Source of the DNA: Planctomycetia bacterium
Lineage (GTDB): Bacteria; Planctomycetota; Phycisphaerae; Phycisphaerales; SM1A02
Reading direction: 5' to 3'
Length of the DNA: 13,302 bases
Assembly: GCA_009936695.1 (NCBI GenBank)
Contig: JAACEA010000149.1
Coordinates: forward strand, 1 to 13,302
Shown in pieces: positions 9,845 through 13,302 of the stretch (the stretch's first letter is position 1; each line of letters begins with the position of its first letter). The position numbers and the translations under genes are program-made. The notes beneath the pieces were generated by a model, which was not told where the DNA came from, made no database searches, and saw only the letters and a list, made by a program, of their open reading frames with translations.

Positions 9845-10036
9845 TCAGTCGGGACGTCGACCTTCGACCGTGAGTGTCGCCCGGGTTCGCGAGGGCGAGG
9901 CATCCGGATCGGCGCTCGGGCAGGATCCGCACCGCGGAGCGGCCGACTTGTAGGGAATCAGCGGCCGGATCACCAGCACCACCGCGGTGAGGGCGAGGAT
10001 GGTCACGATCCAGAATTGCCAGTCGTCGATCGGCAT
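9845..10036 (-). CDS. Small FeoB-associated Cys-containing membrane protein
   Basis: A 63-aa peptide, last gene of the feo operon, starting 14 bp after the feoB stop. GGAG sits 7 nt before its ATG (minus strand), which fixes this start. It has a short acidic N terminus (MPIDDWQF), one transmembrane helix (about residues 9-28: IVTILALTAVVLVIRPLIPY) and a cytoplasmic or periplasmic tail with CGSC at 36-39. One helix followed by a short Cys-containing tail directly after feoB is the pattern of the FeoB-associated Cys-rich membrane proteins. This one has only two cysteines and a longer polar Ser/Arg tail. The role is unproven; metal hand-over or FeoB assembly are possibilities from context. Assignment rests on position, size and topology more than on sequence identity. 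Confidence 0.72.
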   Translation of the reverse strand: MPIDDWQFWIVTILALTAVVLVIRPLIPYKSAAPRCGSCPSADPDASPSRTRATLTVEGRRPD

Positions 10037-10043
10037 CGATGGG

Positions 10044-10047
10044 CTCC
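10044..10047 (-). promoter_or_regulatory. Shine-Dalgarno of the small FeoB-associated gene
   Basis: GGAG on the minus strand, 7 nt before the ATG at 10036, in the short gap after the feoB stop. It supports this 63-aa gene being translated rather than being a random open frame. Confidence 0.5.
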
Positions 10048-10050
10048 GGT

Positions 10051-12048
10051 TCAGGCGCTTCCGCTCATCGCGTTCACCGTCGCGAAGACCGCCGCGGCGG
10101 CGATCCACGCCAGCCCGGTCATCCAGGCGAACTGCAGGGCCGGCCACTTCCAGCTGCCCGTCTCCCGTCGGGTGACCGCGAGCGTCGGCAGGCACTGCAT
10201 CGCCAGTACGAAGAAGACCAGCATCGAGGCGGCGGTCGCGGTGTTGAAGAGCACGCTTCCGTCGGGTCGGCGGGCGTCCCGCACCAGCTGGAGGACGCTC
10301 TCCTCGTCGTCGACGTCGTCGCCACCACCCTGCAGCACGGCCAGGCTCGAGACGAACACCTCGCGGGCGAGGAAACTCGTGAGGATTCCCACGGTGAGCG
10401 TCCGATCCGCGCCGAGGGGTGCGAACAACGGCTGCGCGAAGTCACCGATCCGTCCGGCGAACGAGCCCGCCTGCTGGGCTTCGAGTTCGATTCGATCGGC
10501 CTGGGCCTCGAGTTCCTCGGCGTCCGCCGGCGCCACGTCGACGACCTCGACGGCCTGGGTTCGCAGCGCGATCGCGGCGTCGGGGGTGTCCGCCTTGGGG
10601 TAGGCGCTGAGCCACCACATCACGATCACGATGCCGAGGATCACGGTGCCCGCGTTCTTGATGAACACCAGCCCGCGATCCCAGCTGACCAGAAGGGCCG
10701 CGATGATGCTGGGGCGGCGGTACTCCGGGAGCTCGAGGACCATCGGTCGCGAGCGTCCGGGGAGGATCGTCCGACGGGCGAGCAGCGCGGAAAGCAGGGC
10801 GGCCGCGGCACCGAGGAGGTAGCAGCCCGCGAAGGCGAAGCCCGCGAGCCATGGCGAACCGTCGAAGAGCAGGCCGATCAGCAGCACGTAGACCGGGAGT
10901 CGGGCCGTGCAGCTCATGAACGGCGCGACGAGGATGGTCGCGAGTCGGTCGTCCCGGTCGGGCACCAGTCGTGCGGACATGATTCCGGGGAGGGCGCAGG
11001 CGTGGCTCGACAGCATCGGCACGAACGCCTGGCCGGGAAGTCCGAACCGGCACATCACGCGATCCATCACGAAGGCGGCCCGGGCCAGGTAGCCGGTGTC
11101 CTCGAGGAGTGCGAGCAGGAAGAACAGGATCAGGATCTGCGGGAGGAAGACCACCGTGCCGGCGATGCCGCCGATGATCCCGTCGACCGCCAGATCACGA
11201 ATCGCCCCTTCGGGGATGACCGCGGCGGCGAGGCCACCGAACTTCTCGAACAGGACGTCGATGAGATCCATCGGGATCCCCGCGAGCGAGAAGATGGTCC
11301 AGAAGAGACCACCCATCACCGCGACGAAGACGGCGAGCCCGATGATCGGGTGCGTGAAGGCCTTGTCGAGGCGGTCGTAGATGGTGTCCCGCGAGGATCC
11401 GACCGCATCCCGACCACCCATGCTCTCGGCGATCGCCTCGTCGATCCACGCCCTGCGCTCGGCATTGGAAAGATCCGGCCGCGGCAGCGCCGCCCGTCCC
11501 GGCGTCGCGTCGCGGAGAGTGTTCACGAGGTCGTCGATGCCACGGCCCGTCCGACCGCTCACCGCGACGACGGGCACGCCCATCTTCTCCGCCAGCTTCG
11601 CTTCATCGAACGAGATGCCGCGGCGAGCCGCGACGTCGGCGAAGTTGAGGGCGATGACGGTGGGGAGTCTTCGGCCGATCGCCGCGATCGCGAGGGCGAG
11701 TCCTCGAGCGGGGGCGGTCGCGTCGATCACGACGAGGATCGCATCCGGTGTCTGGTCGAGCCGTCCATCCAGGCAGTCCCGGCACATCCGGCTTTCCGGT
11801 AGGTCGAGATCCATTCCGTAGATGCCCGGCAGGTCCACGATCTCGAGCGGCGGCGTGCTTCGACCGCAGCGCCCGATCCGGATCTCCGCGGTCGAACCGG
11901 GATAGTTCGCGGTCTGGGCCCGAAGACCGCAGAGCCGGTTGAAGAGGGTGGTCTTGCCGGTGTTGGGATTGCCGAGCAGCGCGACCTGTCGAGGTCGCGG
12001 GGTCGGGGTGCCCTCCGATGCGTGCTGATCGTGATCGGGTTCGGACAT
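10051..12048 (-). CDS. feoB: Ferrous iron transport protein B (FeoB)
   Basis: An inner-membrane Fe2+ transporter with an N-terminal GTP-binding domain, 665 aa. G-domain motifs: GNPNTGKTT (26-34), YPGST (49-53), VDLPGIYGM (71-79), NFAD (135-138, where NMxD is commoner) and VSGRTGRG (163-170). Membrane core: helices from about 233, DTGYLARAAFVMDR (317-330), SSHACALPGIMSAR (347-360, the Cys-Pro gate) and PFMSCTARLPVY (376-387). An acidic coiled-coil-like loop (about 485-530) precedes the AGRIGDFAQPLFAPLG segment. The length suits compact FeoB proteins. The start follows feoA by 51 bp; no Shine-Dalgarno is visible in the pyrimidine-rich gap, so translation could be poorly initiated or depend on feoA. 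It should be co-transcribed with feoA and the small gene behind it, under the candidate Fur-box promoter. Confidence 0.96.
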   Translation of the reverse strand: MSEPDHDQHASEGTPTPRPRQVALLGNPNTGKTTLFNRLCGLRAQTANYPGSTAEIRIGRCGRSTPPLEIVDLPGIYGMDLDLPESRMCRDCLDGRLDQTPDAILVVIDATAPARGLALAIAAIGRRLPTVIALNFADVAARRGISFDEAKLAEKMGVPVVAVSGRTGRGIDDLVNTLRDATPGRAALPRPDLSNAERRAWIDEAIAESMGGRDAVGSSRDTIYDRLDKAFTHPIIGLAVFVAVMGGLFWTIFSLAGIPMDLIDVLFEKFGGLAAAVIPEGAIRDLAVDGIIGGIAGTVVFLPQILILFFLLALLEDTGYLARAAFVMDRVMCRFGLPGQAFVPMLSSHACALPGIMSARLVPDRDDRLATILVAPFMSCTARLPVYVLLIGLLFDGSPWLAGFAFAGCYLLGAAAALLSALLARRTILPGRSRPMVLELPEYRRPSIIAALLVSWDRGLVFIKNAGTVILGIVIVMWWLSAYPKADTPDAAIALRTQAVEVVDVAPADAEELEAQADRIELEAQQAGSFAGRIGDFAQPLFAPLGADRTLTVGILTSFLAREVFVSSLAVLQGGGDDVDDEESVLQLVRDARRPDGSVLFNTATAASMLVFFVLAMQCLPTLAVTRRETGSWKWPALQFAWMTGLAWIAAAAVFATVNAMSGSA

Positions 12049-12099
12049 GGGATCGATTTTGGAGGGGAATCTCGACGTCGGCGTTCGACGAGGGAAGCT

Positions 12100-12381
12100 T
12101 CAGGACAGCATCTGGCTCGACGCGGAGACGGTCAGGGTGGCCTTGATGCGGGCGGCCACTTCCCGGCCGACACCAAGGCGGGTGGATCCGGTTCGAAGAA
12201 TGCAGGGCGAGCCCACCTTGCAGATCTCGACTTCACAGCCGTGATCGACCCCCATGGCCTCCAGCATCGACCGATCCCCGGCATCGAGTTCGTCGGTATG
12301 GATCGTCACGCGACAGCCGGAAGGGCACAGCGTGAGCGGTGTCCGGACTTGATCGGTGGCAGTGGTGGTTGCGGTGGTCAC
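12100..12381 (-). CDS. feoA: Ferrous iron transport protein A (FeoA)
   Basis: A 93-aa cytoplasmic SH3-like protein thought, by family knowledge, to assist FeoB. After a Thr-rich lead it shows LTLCPSGCRVTI, DRSMLEAMGVDHGCEVEI and GSPCILRTGSTRLGVGREVAARI, the usual order (L-x-xG; lGl-x-G; P-hydrophobic; A-x-x-I). Five cysteines (19, 23, 49, 54, 60) are more than in the E. coli protein. The GTG start at 12381 is chosen because GAAGGA lies 5 nt upstream and a -10 box 17 nt further up. The frame is open to an ATG at 12447, but that start would lie upstream of the promoter and inside the predicted operator. First gene of the feo operon. Confidence 0.9.
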   Translation of the reverse strand: MTTATTTATDQVRTPLTLCPSGCRVTIHTDELDAGDRSMLEAMGVDHGCEVEICKVGSPCILRTGSTRLGVGREVAARIKATLTVSASSQMLS

Positions 12382-12386
12382 GGGAG

Positions 12387-12392
12387 TCCTTC
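12387..12392 (-). promoter_or_regulatory. Shine-Dalgarno deciding the feoA GTG start
   Basis: GAAGGA on the minus strand, separated by CTCCC from the GTG start codon (12381-12379). It makes the GTG the likely start despite an upstream in-frame ATG. Confidence 0.65.
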
Positions 12393-12398
12393 GCCAGC

Positions 12399-12404
12399 AG
12401 TGTA
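12399..12404 (-). promoter_or_regulatory. -10 element (TACACT) of the feo operon
   Basis: TACACT on the minus strand lies 17 nt before the GAAGGA of... the feoA leader start codon region (12382-12398 separates it from the GTG). Transcription would start roughly 6-8 nt downstream, giving a short leader that contains the Shine-Dalgarno. A canonical -35 is not evident; the palindrome at 12413-12429 covers the spacer and -35 position. Confidence 0.55.
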
Positions 12405-12412
12405 GCACGATC

Positions 12413-12429
12413 CTGAGACTCATTCTCAG
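12413..12429. promoter_or_regulatory. Candidate Fur box (iron operator) of the feo operon
   Basis: CTGAGA-CTCAT-TCTCAG (plus strand) is a perfect 6-bp inverted repeat. Read on the feo strand, the core TGAGAATGAGTCTCA has the 7-1-7 form and agrees with the Fur consensus TGATAATNATTATCA at 11 of 14 fixed positions. It begins 8 bp upstream of the TACACT -10 and covers the -35 position, where a repressor would block RNA polymerase. A DtxR/MntR-type metalloregulator could also use such a site. Confidence 0.6.
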
Positions 12430-12513
12430 CGAAAACACCCGCAGCATGGCCTCAATGGCGACAAAATGGTCGCCATCCCGGCAATCGAGCTTCGCGTCGT
12501 CCGCAGGGCCATC

Positions 12514-13302
12514 TCAAGTCGTGTAATCGGCGTTGATTCGGACGTACTCCGCCGTGAGATCGCAGGTCAGATGGGTTTCTCGGGCGTGCCCCGCATTCAG
12601 GTCGATGACGATCCGGACCCGGTCGGAGGCGAAGGCTCGAGCGGCCGCGTCGTCATGATCCTCCACGGGGCCGCCATCGGCGAAGAGCGGAACGAGGTTC
12701 GCCTCCACCCGAATCCGCTCCGGTTCGAACGTCGCCGTGGTTCGTCCGATCGCCGCGATGATCCGCCCCCAGTTGGGATCACCCCCGGCGACCGCGGTTC
12801 GGACCAGCAGACTGCTTCCCACGGTCAACGCGACCGCTCGTGCTTCCGCCGGTGTCGCCGCGGACGTCACCTCGACTTCGAGCACCCGGTTCGCGCCCTC
12901 GCCATCGGCCACGATCATGCCCGCCAGGTCGAGGCACACGGCGTGGACCGCCTCCACGAACTCGGTTGGATCCGCCGGCGCTCCCGCGGCACCACTCGCG
13001 AGGGCGAACACCGAATCGTTGGTGGACGTGTCACCGTCCACGCTGACCCGGTTGAAGGAACGATCCGCCGAGTCCCGGAGCAGCGCGGCGAGCGTCGGAG
13101 CGTCGATCTCCGCATCGGTCGTGAGGAGACCGATCATCGTCGCCATGTCGGGATGGATCATCCCGGATCCCTTCGCCACCCCGACGATCCGGATGACGCC
13201 GCCGTTCGAGGCGGGGACGGTTCGCTCGGCCGCCTTGGGCCCGGAGTCGGTGGTCATGATCGCGCGGGCCATCGGCTCGACGTGCCCCTGATCGGTCTCC
13301 CG
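12514..13302 (-). CDS. argJ: Bifunctional glutamate N-acetyltransferase / ornithine acetyltransferase (ArgJ), 5' end outside window
   Basis: 262 residues of the C-terminal two thirds are visible; the frame runs open past the right edge (RETDQGHVEP before the first internal Met), so the true start lies outside. By family knowledge ArgJ moves acetyl from N-acetylornithine to glutamate in the cyclic arginine pathway and self-cleaves at an Ala-Thr bond. KGSGMIHPDMATMIGLLTTDA contains that site; the nucleophile Thr is encoded at 13140-13138, so the small-subunit end and the whole beta subunit are present. Further hallmarks are FNRVSVDGDTSTNDSV, DPNWGRIIAAIGR and the terminal EYVRINADYTT. The protein carries HPDMAT where many have APNMAT. 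It is co-directional with feoA, but 132 bp and a separate promoter divide them. Confidence 0.95.
   Translation of the reverse strand, partial: RETDQGHVEPMARAIMTTDSGPKAAERTVPASNGGVIRIVGVAKGSGMIHPDMATMIGLLTTDAEIDAPTLAALLRDSADRSFNRVSVDGDTSTNDSVFALASGAAGAPADPTEFVEAVHAVCLDLAGMIVADGEGANRVLEVEVTSAATPAEARAVALTVGSSLLVRTAVAGGDPNWGRIIAAIGRTTATFEPERIRVEANLVPLFADGGPVEDHDDAAARAFASDRVRIVIDLNAGHARETHLTCDLTAEYVRINADYTT

Larger units (their letters stand above)
12382..12513. other. argJ-feoA intergenic region with an 8-bp inverted repeat
   Basis: 132 bp between the argJ stop and the feoA start. It holds the feo promoter and operator listed separately, and a second perfect inverted repeat, ATGGCGAC-AAAATG-GTCGCCAT (12455-12476). 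The latter could be the argJ 3' hairpin or a second operator; no T-run follows it on the argJ strand. No credible gene is seen here. Confidence 0.6.

Noticed and set aside
10039..11802. A 587-codon plus-strand open frame antisense to feoB
   Set aside because: Very Arg/Glu/His-rich translation with no domain, while feoB on the other strand is unmistakable.
12382..12447. Longer FeoA starting at an ATG at 12447
   Set aside because: It would be translated through the predicted operator and -10 box; the GTG at 12381 has GAAGGA at proper spacing.

Overview
The window is G+C-rich (roughly two-thirds G+C by eye), densely coding bacterial chromosome. I see no tRNA, rRNA, CRISPR array, transposase, phage gene or integration scar. 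The gene content is mostly housekeeping. A secreted DUF1570-like HExxH lipoprotein, a secreted alpha/alpha-toroid protein, a Cys-tailed FeoB-associated peptide and large insertions in ValS and IspD together suggest a planctomycete (Planctomycetota, perhaps Phycisphaerae). That placement is an inference, not a proof.

Layout, left to right: the 3' part of a pteridine-reductase-like SDR gene (+, 1-459); a convergent TPR lipoprotein (-, 527-1609); valS (+, 1608-4856), whose start codon shares a CATG with the lipoprotein start; a zinc-metalloprotease-like lipoprotein (+, 4967-6133); a convergent alpha/beta hydrolase (-, 6119-6916) overlapping it by 15 bp; divergent from the hydrolase, a co-directional trio of rsmD (+, 6987-7586), a secreted toroid protein (+, 7658-9001) and ispD (+, 9028-9834); then on the minus strand a ferrous-iron uptake operon read right to left as feoA (12381-12100), feoB (12048-10051) and a 63-aa FeoB-associated membrane peptide (10036-9845); finally the C-terminal two thirds of argJ (-, 12514-13302).

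Functions: ValS charges tRNA-Val, RsmD methylates 16S rRNA, IspD makes CDP-methylerythritol for isoprenoids, ArgJ recycles acetyl groups in arginine synthesis, and FeoAB imports Fe2+. The feo operon has a good candidate Fur box directly upstream of a TACACT -10 element, so iron repression is likely.

The most interesting non-coding pattern is a TAnnnT-like hexamer 6-9 nt before the ATG of five genes that lack a strong Shine-Dalgarno, which suggests leaderless transcripts. Internal or leadered genes (ispD, feoA, the Feo peptide) instead carry clear Shine-Dalgarno sequences. I did not find a convincing new multi-gene system such as a defence island or biosynthetic cluster. The noteworthy items are protein insertions, promoter architecture and overlapping gene ends.
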